Part shown: one piece after another, positions 7,292 through 14,118 of the stretch
Position numbering within the stretch: the first letter of the stretch is position 1
Layout: every line of letters starts with the position of its first letter
IMG/VR virus record: IMGVR_UViG_3300031578_000239
Coordinates: 1 to 30,427 of that record
Origin: a virus
DNA: 30,427 bases
Direction: 5' to 3' (one strand)
Position numbers and translations under genes: made by a program
The notes under the pieces: generated by a model
What the model saw: the letters and a program-made list of their open reading frames with translations, nothing else
Databases searched by the model: none
What the model was told of the DNA's origin: nothing

Positions 7292-8026
7292 ATGAGTAAC
7301 ATAACGGAAGTGATCGCATTGTCCGGCGGGAAGGATTCAACGGCGATGGCGCTGCGGTTGTATGAGACTGAGCCCGAGCTTGTCGCGCGTGCTCGAATCG
7401 TTTGCTCACCGACTGGCGACGAACTGCCCAACATGCAAGAGCATTGGCGGCGGCTCGAAGGGCTCATCGGTAAGCCGTTGGAGCACATTACAAACGACGG
7501 TCGCACGCTTCACGATTGGATCGAGCATTTCAACGCGCTACCGAATCCGCGAATGCGCTGGTGTACGCGGCTATTGAAGGTGCAGCCGTTCGTAGCCTTT
7601 CTCGCCAGTCTACCCAAGCCGGTCGTGCAGTGCGTTGGGTTGCGTGCGGACGAGCCGCTTCGCGCGGGGCTCTTCTCGGACGAATTCGAGTCACGTTACC
7701 CTCTCCGTGAATGGGGTTGGGGGCTCGAAGATGTTGTCGGGTACCTCGAAGAGAAAGGGATTGAGATACCGAAACGCACCGACTGTGCGCGGTGTCCATA
7801 TCAGCGGCTTAGTGAATGGCACGAGTTGTGGAAGGCGCACCCGGACATTTACGAACACGCGGCGCGCCAGGAAGACGCAACGGGGCGGACGTTCCGCAGC
7901 CCGTCGCGCGACACCTGGCCAGCGGGGTTGCGCGAGCTGGGCGCAGACTTTGAGCGTGGCCGCGAGCCGCGGGGCGGGTGGGTAGACGGCACGAATTCGC
8001 GCGCATGTCGCGTGTGCTCCCTATGA
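7292..8026 (+). CDS. PAPS reductase-like PP-loop ATPase
   Basis: A 244-aa protein of the phosphoadenosine phosphosulfate reductase-like (PP-loop nucleotide alpha hydrolase) superfamily. The ATP-pyrophosphatase P-loop SGGKDS is at residues 11-16, followed by CSPTGDELPNMQEHW and the family-typical RMRWCTRLLK (around residue 90) and GLRADE segments. Cys pairs CARCPY (residue ~172) and RACRVCSL at the very end could bind a metal or Fe-S cluster. Relatives are frequent in phage genomes, where the substrate is usually unknown. Others act in sulfur assimilation, tRNA thiolation or, as DndC, in DNA phosphorothioation. No other assimilation or Dnd gene is present here, so the true reaction cannot be assigned. 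The lack of CTAG sets it apart from the flanking replication genes. Confidence 0.85.
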   Translation: MSNITEVIALSGGKDSTAMALRLYETEPELVARARIVCSPTGDELPNMQEHWRRLEGLIGKPLEHITNDGRTLHDWIEHFNALPNPRMRWCTRLLKVQPFVAFLASLPKPVVQCVGLRADEPLRAGLFSDEFESRYPLREWGWGLEDVVGYLEEKGIEIPKRTDCARCPYQRLSEWHELWKAHPDIYEHAARQEDATGRTFRSPSRDTWPAGLRELGADFERGREPRGGWVDGTNSRACRVCSL

Positions 8027-8039
8027 CCGATCGATACAA

Positions 8040-9995
8040 GTGAGCGTCTTGATGCTTCACGCTCTAGATTGCGAGACTTGGCCTATTCGACCTGGCCAAG
8101 TCTCGCCTCGGCTTGTCAGCGTCGCGTTTCAAACCGGGCAATCGCAGCCCGCAATCTTTCATCGATCGGACGATTGGCAATCACACTTCCGATCCGTCAT
8201 ATCGTGCGCATTGCGCGACGGAACGCCACTCGTCAATCAAAACATTGCTTTTGATTTCCGCGTCTTGATCAACGAAGAGCCAAGCCTAGCGCCGTTGATC
8301 TGGCAACTATACGATAGCGATCTCGTATGTGATCCGATGATCACAGCAATTCTCTTGAGCATCGCGCACGGGGAGCCCCAAGCGAACGGCACTCGTAAGG
8401 CAATGCACCTAGGCGGCTTCGCGCTGGCGGACCTAGCCAAGCGCCACCTAGGCGAGACAATCGAGGGAAAAGGTCCGGACGCTTGGCGCACTCGATACCA
8501 TGAGCTAGATAGCGTACCGATCAAAGACTGGCCAGCCGCGGCGCGAGAGTATGCCATAGAGGATCCGGGTTGGGCTTTGCGCGTGTTCCAAGCCCTTCGC
8601 AACAGTAACGGAGGCGCTCGCCCTAGGGGAGAAACGCGCGGAGTGCGTACTTCTTGGGCACTTGGACTGGCAGAATCGTGGGGAGTGCGAACGGATCCCG
8701 AGTACGTTGAAGCACTGAAAACGCACCTAACAGCGCACGTTGCTGAGTGCTACGATAGGATCCGACAAGCGCCGGACTTCAACGGCTGGCTTCGATCTAA
8801 CGGCTCTCGCGATATGGTGCTTATGCGAGAGCGTATCGAAGCGGCGTTGCCGGAACATGAGAGAGCCGAGCGCATTACGCCTACCGGCAAGCGAACAACC
8901 GATCGTGACACACTTGAAGCCTGTGTTGACGCGGAAGATCTGGCGGCTTGGGTAGATCAAGGCGAGGCAAAAACAGAGTTAACAACCTTCGTTCCACGGC
9001 TGGAAGAGGGAACAGCACTGCCAATCCATGCGCGTTGGTGGCCAATCGTGGAAAGTGAACGGCTTAGTTGCAGGAATCCTAATCTAACGAATCTACCAAG
9101 GCGAAGCATGTTGATCGGCGGCGTTAGGGTTGGCGTTCGATCTTGCTACGTTCCGCGCCCCGGCTTCGTCTTCAGCGCGGCGGACTTTGGAACAGCGGAG
9201 TTGCGCGCATTTGCTCAGATCTGCCTTTGGTGGTTTGGCCATAGTGCCATGGCGCAAGCCTTTAAGGATCAAACTAAGGGCGGGTTGGATCTACACTCCA
9301 AGCTGGCGGCGCGTATCCTCGGCATATCGGACAATGACGCAAAGACGTTGAAAGCAAAGGGCGATGAAGACTTTGATCGCACTAGGCACGTTGCCAAGCA
9401 AACAAACTTCGGGCGGCTCGGCGGTATGGGAAATGAGCGCTTCATTCTTACGTGCCGTAAAGACGGAGTAGATTTGACACTTGGCGGAAGACTCGGCAAC
9501 AACCTTGAAGAGATTGCCGAAGCGCTGAAGCTAAAGCAGTTTGCCCTATTCCCCGAGATTCCTGAGTATTTCGCTAGGATCAATAGCATACTCCGAGAAA
9601 GTGGGGGCGATAACGCCACGATAACTAGCGCTGGCACTGGCCTAGTGCGAGGCAACGTAGGCTATTGTGATACGTGCAATCACTTCTTCCAGAACCTTGT
9701 GGCACAATGGACTAAAGATGCGCTGTATGTGATAGCACGAGAATGCTACAACGTGCCAAGCTCTCCCCTTTATGGGTCGCGTCCGATCATTGTTCCGCAT
9801 GACGAGACGATCTTGGAGGTGCCAGAATACAAGGCGGGCGCGGCTGCGGATCGGCAAGCTGAGATCATGCGCCTAGTTGCCAGCGCTTCAGCGCCGGATG
9901 TCCCTATTGAGTGCGAAGCCGCGCTAATGCGGCGTTGGGATAAGCGAGCGAAGCCCGTTCGCGTCAATGGTATTCTAGTGCCTTGGGAGGCATAA
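8040..9995 (+). CDS. Family A DNA polymerase (DNA polymerase I-like)
   Basis: A 651-aa replicative polymerase with an N-terminal 3'-5' exonuclease domain. Exo I is LDCET near residue 9, Exo II is NQNIAFDF near residue 66, and Exo III is YAIEDPGWAL near residue 170. The polymerase domain has motif A AADFGTAELR near residue 382, motif B RHVAKQTNFGRLGG near residue 443 and motif C VPHDE near residue 580, so the two catalytic aspartates are present. Motif A lacks the usual S-Q-I before ELR. GTG 8040 overlaps a tiny frame ending at 8043, and no good ribosome binding site is visible. ATG 8052 is an alternative. There is no 5'-3' exonuclease domain, as usual for phage enzymes. Confidence 0.92.
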   Translation: MSVLMLHALDCETWPIRPGQVSPRLVSVAFQTGQSQPAIFHRSDDWQSHFRSVISCALRDGTPLVNQNIAFDFRVLINEEPSLAPLIWQLYDSDLVCDPMITAILLSIAHGEPQANGTRKAMHLGGFALADLAKRHLGETIEGKGPDAWRTRYHELDSVPIKDWPAAAREYAIEDPGWALRVFQALRNSNGGARPRGETRGVRTSWALGLAESWGVRTDPEYVEALKTHLTAHVAECYDRIRQAPDFNGWLRSNGSRDMVLMRERIEAALPEHERAERITPTGKRTTDRDTLEACVDAEDLAAWVDQGEAKTELTTFVPRLEEGTALPIHARWWPIVESERLSCRNPNLTNLPRRSMLIGGVRVGVRSCYVPRPGFVFSAADFGTAELRAFAQICLWWFGHSAMAQAFKDQTKGGLDLHSKLAARILGISDNDAKTLKAKGDEDFDRTRHVAKQTNFGRLGGMGNERFILTCRKDGVDLTLGGRLGNNLEEIAEALKLKQFALFPEIPEYFARINSILRESGGDNATITSAGTGLVRGNVGYCDTCNHFFQNLVAQWTKDALYVIARECYNVPSSPLYGSRPIIVPHDETILEVPEYKAGAAADRQAEIMRLVASASAPDVPIECEAALMRRWDKRAKPVRVNGILVPWEA

Positions 9996-9997
9996 CC

Positions 9998-10216
9998 ATG
10001 GGTAACCTAACGTGCGATCGTCAGTCTCTGATCATGTATAGCGAAGGGATCTTGTTGGATTTCAGGCAAGGAAGGGGGCGAATGTGTAACGAGGTAGAGG
10101 TTGAACGCGCATTTGAAGCCCTTGAAAAAGGCGAGACTGTCTACCTACTAGAAGCCGGGCGGATTGTCTCGTCTATCAAAGAGATCTGCGGTTGCTGGGA
10201 AGAGTGCGAGGTATAA
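9998..10216 (+). CDS. Small hypothetical protein, 72 aa
   Basis: ATG 9998 lies just after the polymerase stop, with GGGAGG about 7 bases upstream. An ATG-like earlier start at 9983 would overlap the polymerase. The protein has a short N-terminal part, an acidic helix (EVEVERAFEALEKGETVYLL) and a Cys-rich end (KEICGCWEECEV) that could bind a metal. No family is recognised. Its leader (GAGGCATAACCATGG) is nearly the same as that of the following gene, indicating that the two are expressed together. Confidence 0.7.
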   Translation: MGNLTCDRQSLIMYSEGILLDFRQGRGRMCNEVEVERAFEALEKGETVYLLEAGRIVSSIKEICGCWEECEV

Positions 10217-10218
10217 CC

Positions 10219-10440
10219 ATGGATAAGGCTAGGGATAACGAATTGCTAAGGCTACCGCCAGCAAGCGCGATGGCAGGCGTATGGGATATTTCGATTCAGA
10301 CTGTGTATCAGCGGACACACGGGCGGATCCAAACCAGCGCACGAGCAATCGCGACGCTCGCGAGAGAGCTAGATCTAGACTGCGGGCTTCTCTGCATGGA
10401 ATTCGCCCGGCGGCGCGCCCGTTTTCTGGCGGATCACTAG
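10219..10440 (+). CDS. Putative small HTH DNA-binding protein, 73 aa
   Basis: ATG 10219 follows GAGG by 8 bases. The segment from residue 11 to 60 (LPPASAMAGVWDISIQTVYQ, then ARAIATLARELDLD) reads like a helix-turn-helix in which a gene-regulator helix 'ISIQTVYQRTHGRI' follows 'SAMAGVWD', as in Cro/MerR-like or phage excision proteins. A basic tail (FARRRARFLADH) follows. It could be a transcriptional regulator placed at the end of the rightward block, facing the late genes. The assignment rests only on helix pattern and size. Confidence 0.55.
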   Translation: MDKARDNELLRLPPASAMAGVWDISIQTVYQRTHGRIQTSARAIATLARELDLDCGLLCMEFARRRARFLADH

Positions 10441-10473
10441 AGACTTCCTCGCGGGAAAGCAACGAACCAAACC
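10436..10473 (+). repeat. Partial copy of the alanine-rich island leader
   Basis: ACTAGAGACTT at 10436-10446 recurs at 5833-5843. A GCGG..AAAGCAA segment follows in both places, and ACGAACCAAACC at 10462-10473 equals the codons after the ATG at 5950-5961 and 6621-6632. The order is the same as upstream of the alanine-rich genes, with the promoter part missing. It sits in the short gap (10441-10498) between the convergent rightward and leftward blocks. No clear terminator is seen in this gap. Confidence 0.55.
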
Positions 10474-10498
10474 GACAAAATCGAAACCGTCGAGTGCG

Positions 10499-11965
10499 CT
10501 AGCCGCCCGTTACTGGCTCATTAAAAGCTTGGACCACGCCAAGGGTAGGCGAGACTGCGTGCGCCGCTAGGGCTCGCCTAGACCCGTCATAGCCCTCTTC
10601 TACGTGCCATCTATCCGCGCCCGTCGCACTTGGCCAACGGATGATCTGAAGATCGCTCCTTTGCGGCAAGTCGCGTTCCGTATGGTAATGACCAGTAAAG
10701 CAGTAGCGCCAACGCGACAAGCCCCATTCGCGAGCGAATCGCTTTGGGATCACTTCGCTGAGCGCCTTTACCCGCAGCTTGTCGCCATGATGCACGCAAA
10801 GCAGAGTCTCGCCATAGAGCTGGCCAATCACGGGATCAACGATCGTGCCATATACCTGAACGTCTTGCCGCTGAGAAAACCAAGCGCGCACGGCTTCGGT
10901 CATTAGTGCGGACGCGAAGCGATCGTGATTGCCTTGCATTGGCCAAAGCTCTACCGGCGCAAGCTGTGTCAGCGCGTCGATTTGCTCTACTTTATATTCT
11001 ACCCAAGACGAGGCGATCTCAAGTGGCGATCCGTCTACGTCTTGCGGCGTTCCCTGAGTTGTTGTTCCGCCGCTTGTGTCAATATGCAACCCGTCAGATC
11101 CGATCGGGATAATGATCTTCGCTGGCCTACCTAGCAACTCAACTCGTCCAATCAGCCGCTCTATCAGCTCTAGGTAGAGCGTGCGTTGCGTTTCACGGCC
11201 GTAGCCACCAACGCCACGCTTTCCCCAATGCTCATCGGTTAGGCCAACAACCAAAGTGAACGGTTCGCGCGGCTTTCGGATTCGGATCTTTGGCGGCGCG
11301 TAGGTTGGCGCCCGTTCTGCAAACCAGCGCTTTAGCGGCTCTAGCGTATGCTCTCGGAACGCGCGCCATTTCTCAGCGTCGCGCTTGTATTCCCGCCATT
11401 TGTCTTGCTCAATCTTCCTATAGACATCAAGCTGACGAAGTTGTCTCGCTTCGTCCCTTAGTTCGTTTTCGCTAGCAGTACCTAGCCGCTCTTCCGTAAA
11501 CGGCAAACTGTCATGCGTTTTGCCCAGCGCGCGGAGTATCCCGATCACAACCGGACGTGGTAGATCGTGCGTGCGAGCAACTTGATTGATCGTCGCGGGC
11601 TTGCCAGTGACGTTGGAATAATCAGCAAGAATAGAATCAACGCGGTCCGTAGATAGAACGATATTCCTGGCGATTCCAGCAACGCGAAAAACGTAAGTTT
11701 GCGTTGCTGCATTGTATTCGTAGTCGTTTGGTTTGCTGGCTTCCGCTGCGGGCTTTACGGCTTCCGCTGCGAGCTTTACGGCTTCCGCTGCGGGCTTTAC
11801 GGCTTCCGCTGCGGGCTTCAGTCTAGAGCGAAGAAAACGGCCAAGCTCTCTTGCCTCGTCCCATGGTAGCCCGGTCAGTACCGCAATCCGCTTCCACTTC
11901 CTGGATCTTGCGCTTACTTGGAGCGTTTCGATCTTCTCATGCTTTAGGTACTCTTCCCAACCCAC
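10499..11965 (-). CDS. Calcineurin-like metallophosphoesterase, phage type
   Basis: A 488-aa protein. The GTG start at 11965 overlaps the TAG of the upstream gene. The C-terminal half has calcineurin-type metal-binding motifs: GLTDEHWG (DxH), IGSDGLHID (usually GNDxxH in this phage family), GNHD, VHHGD and GHYH. Between them is the family segment TTTQGTPQDVD. The N-terminal ~200 residues contain a coiled or helical region, a probable HTH-like segment (ATINQVARTHDLPRPVVIGI) and a 7-residue tandem repeat (KPAAEAV) around residues 50-77. Such two-part proteins are widespread in phages and prophages. Their substrate is unknown, with a nucleic acid suggested by the HTH. It is the last leftward gene, after the lysis genes. 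Confidence 0.85.
   Translation of the reverse strand: MGWEEYLKHEKIETLQVSARSRKWKRIAVLTGLPWDEARELGRFLRSRLKPAAEAVKPAAEAVKLAAEAVKPAAEASKPNDYEYNAATQTYVFRVAGIARNIVLSTDRVDSILADYSNVTGKPATINQVARTHDLPRPVVIGILRALGKTHDSLPFTEERLGTASENELRDEARQLRQLDVYRKIEQDKWREYKRDAEKWRAFREHTLEPLKRWFAERAPTYAPPKIRIRKPREPFTLVVGLTDEHWGKRGVGGYGRETQRTLYLELIERLIGRVELLGRPAKIIIPIGSDGLHIDTSGGTTTQGTPQDVDGSPLEIASSWVEYKVEQIDALTQLAPVELWPMQGNHDRFASALMTEAVRAWFSQRQDVQVYGTIVDPVIGQLYGETLLCVHHGDKLRVKALSEVIPKRFAREWGLSRWRYCFTGHYHTERDLPQRSDLQIIRWPSATGADRWHVEEGYDGSRRALAAHAVSPTLGVVQAFNEPVTGG
11739..11822 (-). repeat. 21-bp tandem repeat, four units
   Basis: Four units of 21 bp starting at 11739, 11760, 11781 and 11802 inside the metallophosphoesterase gene. 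They encode KPAAEAV, KPAAEAV, KLAAEAV and KPAAEAS on the minus strand. Unit 2 has one substitution (Pro to Leu) and the unit at 11802 diverges in its last bases. The repeat forms a spacer between the N-terminal segment and the HTH-like domain. Confidence 0.92.
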
Positions 11966-12354
11966 TAGATCGCCCCGGCCGCATACACACTTAGCAGCAC
12001 AACTGTAATAGCTGCGATCGCGCTAACTGGCGCAACAAAAGCCGGCGCTTCATACCATGGCACAACCGGAGGCGCGCTCTGCCTATCTAGCAAAGATCGC
12101 AAACGATCGCCACGTTGGCGCTCTATCTCCGCCAGTCTAGCCGCAGCGGCAAGCCTTGCTTGCGCCTCGCGCTCTACCAAAGTGCGCATAGCTTGGCACG
12201 CTTCCAGCTTGACGGTTCGTCCTAGTGCTTCTCGCGCCTCTTGGAAGGGTACTAGAAGCCCGCTACAAGGCTTCTCTACCACTTGCGCTTCCGTACATGG
12301 GGCGGGCGCTGCTGCGAGCGCTAGAGCTATTAGCTGGCACGCTAGGCCAATCAT
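11965..12354 (-). CDS. Membrane protein of the lysis cassette, possible spanin
   Basis: ATG 12354 is preferred because it overlaps the upstream TGA (ATGA) and has ACAGG at a good distance. A start at 12369 is also open. The 129-aa product begins with a hydrophobic segment (MIGLACQLIALALAAAPAPC) that looks like a signal peptide or membrane anchor. A helical central part with Arg/Glu/Ala heptads follows (REAQARLAAAARLAEIERQR), then a C-terminal membrane helix (APVSAIAAITVVLLSVYAAG). An N-terminal export signal with a C-terminal membrane helix is the layout of unimolecular spanins, although no canonical lipobox is present. It lies between an i-spanin-like gene and the metallophosphoesterase. A role in outer-membrane disruption is inferred from layout and position only. 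Confidence 0.6.
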   Translation of the reverse strand: MIGLACQLIALALAAAPAPCTEAQVVEKPCSGLLVPFQEAREALGRTVKLEACQAMRTLVEREAQARLAAAARLAEIERQRGDRLRSLLDRQSAPPVVPWYEAPAFVAPVSAIAAITVVLLSVYAAGAI

Positions 12355-12686
12355 AGGCGCCTGTTCCATTCGGCTGCTAGATCGGCGCCTTCCAAGTGGG
12401 AGATCAAATCCAGCGCTTCGGTTTCGGTTGCCATAACCTCGGCGCCAGTTTCATTGATTACACCAAGCTCTTCCGCTAGCGAAGCGCCCGAAGTCCGCTC
12501 GGCAGCGTCGCGATCTGAATTGATCGCTTCAATCTCTTTGGCGACTTTTGCGCGTTGCTCGGCTGCGATACGCGCCCGGCGCTCCCGTCGGAAGAGCCAA
12601 GCGAAGCCGCCAGCAATGGCAGCTAGAACGATCCAAGCGTAGCGCCCAACCTTGGCAAACGCAGCTTTGATTGCCGCCCAAATCAT
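12351..12686 (-). CDS. Putative i-spanin-like membrane protein, 111 aa
   Basis: ATG 12686 overlaps the TGA of the upstream holin candidate (ATGA). The N-terminus has a short amphipathic part, then one membrane helix (YAWIVLAAIAGGFAWLF). A basic stop-transfer cluster (RRERRARIA) and a long helical, probably coiled-coil, domain to the end follow (AEQRAKVAKEIEAINSDRD). This topology, with a cytoplasmic N-terminus, one membrane helix and a periplasmic coiled coil, is that of Rz-type inner-membrane spanins. It overlaps by four bases with the following putative spanin partner. No sequence family can be named with certainty. Confidence 0.6.
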   Translation of the reverse strand: MIWAAIKAAFAKVGRYAWIVLAAIAGGFAWLFRRERRARIAAEQRAKVAKEIEAINSDRDAAERTSGASLAEELGVINETGAEVMATETEALDLISHLEGADLAAEWNRRL

Positions 12687-13021
12687 AGGCGCTCGATTCG
12701 TTTTCTAGCCTCTTTGACAATCCAAACTGGCGCACAACCGGAGGCAAACCCTAGAACCGCGCCAACCTCTAACGAAAAAGGTGTTGCGTCCCAAGCCGCT
12801 ACAGCTACACCAGATAGCGTGCCAGCAATCACGGCGAACGAGCCCACAACACCCGTCCAATACCAGCTAGCGGGCGGGTTGTTCGTCAACTTCAGATAAC
12901 GCTTGTGCGGCGCAAGCCATTTGCGGTTGATGAATTCGGCGCAAGCCCAAGCCGCGAAGCCCGAGATCGCGACGAGTAGAAGGATCCAAGGCGCCATTAT
13001 TGCCGGTGTCTCGCCTCGCAT
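12683..13021 (-). CDS. Putative holin, three membrane segments
   Basis: ATG 13021 has GGAGAG upstream at a good distance, so it is preferred over the internal ATG 12997, which overlaps the previous stop. The 112-aa product has three hydrophobic segments: residues ~9-30 (APWILLLVAISGFAAWACAE), ~54-78 (WTGVVGSFAVIAGTLSGVAV) and ~81-102 (LEVGAVLGFASGCAPVWIV). The end is basic (KEARKRIERL). Size and topology fit class I holins, which form holes in the inner membrane at lysis. Its position between the lysozyme and the spanin-like genes supports this. Confidence 0.65.
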   Translation of the reverse strand: MRGETPAIMAPWILLLVAISGFAAWACAEFINRKWLAPHKRYLKLTNNPPASWYWTGVVGSFAVIAGTLSGVAVAAWDATPFSLEVGAVLGFASGCAPVWIVKEARKRIERL

Positions 13022-13218
13022 TGTCTCTCCGTCGCAAGTGTACGCTCTTCCAAGCGCGAAACCCTATCTCGCAAGCCTTCAACATCTACGCGATCTAGGC
13101 GCTCGGTCAATGACGTTAGCCTCGAATCAACGCCTTTAATCTGGCCAGACAAGCGCCAGCTAGAGCCGAGGATTGCCAGAATGATCGTGACAACCGATCC
13201 AATGATTGCGCCTTCCAC
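12997..13218 (-). CDS. Small membrane-anchored coiled-coil protein, 73 aa
   Basis: GTG 13218 overlaps the TAG of the lysozyme gene (TAGTG), and AAAGGG lies about 9 bases before it. One N-terminal membrane helix (IIGSVVTIILAILGSSW) is followed by a heptad-rich segment to the end (LTSLTERLDRVDVEGLRDRV, RLEERTLATERQ). The topology recalls XhlA-like hemolysin/holin-associated proteins and other small lysis accessory proteins. It overlaps the start of the holin candidate by 25 bases. A lysis role is inferred from context. Confidence 0.6.
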   Translation of the reverse strand: MEGAIIGSVVTIILAILGSSWRLSGQIKGVDSRLTSLTERLDRVDVEGLRDRVSRLEERTLATERQCEARHRQ

Positions 13219-14003
13219 TATGCTTCGCCCTTTGGTTGCACGAGGAAAGTGGCAAAGTCCGCTTCCGATCCAATGAAGAGATCTCGGTCAATCTTGCCAG
13301 CGCCGTTGCGGTAGCCGTAGCATTTGCCTTTGCCAGTATATTGCCAGATATGAAGCGTTCCGGCTTCCGCCATGCTTACCGGCGGGTTGTGTTCTGGCGG
13401 ACCGAATAGGTTATCAAGTGCAACGTAGGCTGCTTGCCAGATAGGGTAACGAGCCAAGCGCTTTGTCCGTGCAAGCCTGTAGTGCCAGAAGGATCGGCCA
13501 GTATACAAAACGGGGGTTATGCCTGTCAGCTCTTCAACCCGCTCGAGGAAAGTAAGTGCCCAAGCAAGCACTTGCGAAGCGGGAAACTTAGCAGCGCGAG
13601 CGCCTAGATCCTTACCGCGCGCCAGCTTCTTTTCGTCCTTTGTTCCGCCCGGATAGCTCTGCCACTCTAGATCCAGCGCTGGCGGAAGATCGCCGGGCTT
13701 CAAAGGACCGAGCGTCTTGACGAAGATTTCGGCTTGCCTCTTGGCGCTGGCTAGGCTCTTCTTTCCCCAACGGAGATCCGCATAGTGATACCCTCCGAAA
13801 GCAATCGGGAGCATGACACCGGCGGGTGAATCGTTGTAGCCGCGGAAGCGCTTTTGATGCTTGCGAAACGAGCGCATAGGTTTGACGCCTTGGCTTGTTT
13901 TGGCATAGCAACCGCGCACTTGATCGGCAATGCGAAGAGTAACAGGATCACAACGGCTAGGCCATTGCCAACCAGAAACATCTATGAGGTTGATCCGTTG
14001 CAC
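13218..14003 (-). CDS. GH25 lysozyme (endolysin)
   Basis: A 261-aa glycoside hydrolase family 25 muramidase that cleaves the peptidoglycan glycan chain. The family signature is present: INLIDVSGWQWP at residue 4-15 (catalytic Asp region), GGYHYADL near residue 71, PPALDLEW (catalytic Glu) near residue 107, VLYTGRSFW near residue 165, YPIWQAAYV near residue 186 and LHIWQYTGKG near residue 217. No signal peptide, transmembrane arrest or cell-wall-binding domain is seen, so export needs the holin. The start is GTG 14003, the first start that leaves the IDVS strand intact. It lacks a good ribosome binding site and lies only 6 bases after a -10-like hexamer. Confidence 0.92.
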   Translation of the reverse strand: MQRINLIDVSGWQWPSRCDPVTLRIADQVRGCYAKTSQGVKPMRSFRKHQKRFRGYNDSPAGVMLPIAFGGYHYADLRWGKKSLASAKRQAEIFVKTLGPLKPGDLPPALDLEWQSYPGGTKDEKKLARGKDLGARAAKFPASQVLAWALTFLERVEELTGITPVLYTGRSFWHYRLARTKRLARYPIWQAAYVALDNLFGPPEHNPPVSMAEAGTLHIWQYTGKGKCYGYRNGAGKIDRDLFIGSEADFATFLVQPKGEA

Positions 14004-14009
14004 TTCTGC

Positions 14010-14038
14010 ATTGTAGCGCTATGGGAAAAAGAAGGCAA
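14010..14038 (-). promoter_or_regulatory. Putative sigma70 promoter for the lysis cassette
   Basis: On the minus strand TTGCCT (14038-14033) is followed by a 17-base spacer and TACAAT (14015-14010): four of six and five of six matches to the consensus. The expected start of transcription falls at or next to the GTG of the lysozyme (14003), so the mRNA would have almost no leader. The -35 lies in one arm of the large inverted repeat at 14030-14097. Confidence 0.5.
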
Positions 14039-14097
14039 GCCGCACAAGATTAGGTGGGGAGCCAAGGTTGCCAAGTAATCTTGCGGGCTTGCCTTCT
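14030..14097 (-). terminator. Long inverted repeat, likely leftward terminator
   Basis: AGAAGGCAAGCC with a near-complementary extension (14030-14051) pairs with 14077-14097. The first 12 base pairs are perfect, and a further ~8 pair with one bulge and one mismatch. The loop is 25 bases. Reading leftward the stem is followed by a T run (TTTT from 14029 to 14026), as in an intrinsic terminator that would stop transcripts coming from the tail genes. No T run follows on the plus strand. It overlaps the -35 of the putative lysis promoter. Confidence 0.6.
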
Positions 14098-14118
14098 GCT
14101 TTGATGGTATGATGAAGC

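Noticed and set aside
11739-11822. CRISPR-like array
   Set aside because: The 21-bp units are directly adjacent with no spacers and encode a peptide repeat.
14030-14097. tRNA or structured RNA gene
   Set aside because: The inverted repeat has no cloverleaf arms, anticodon loop or CCA end. It is simpler to see it as a terminator or control hairpin.
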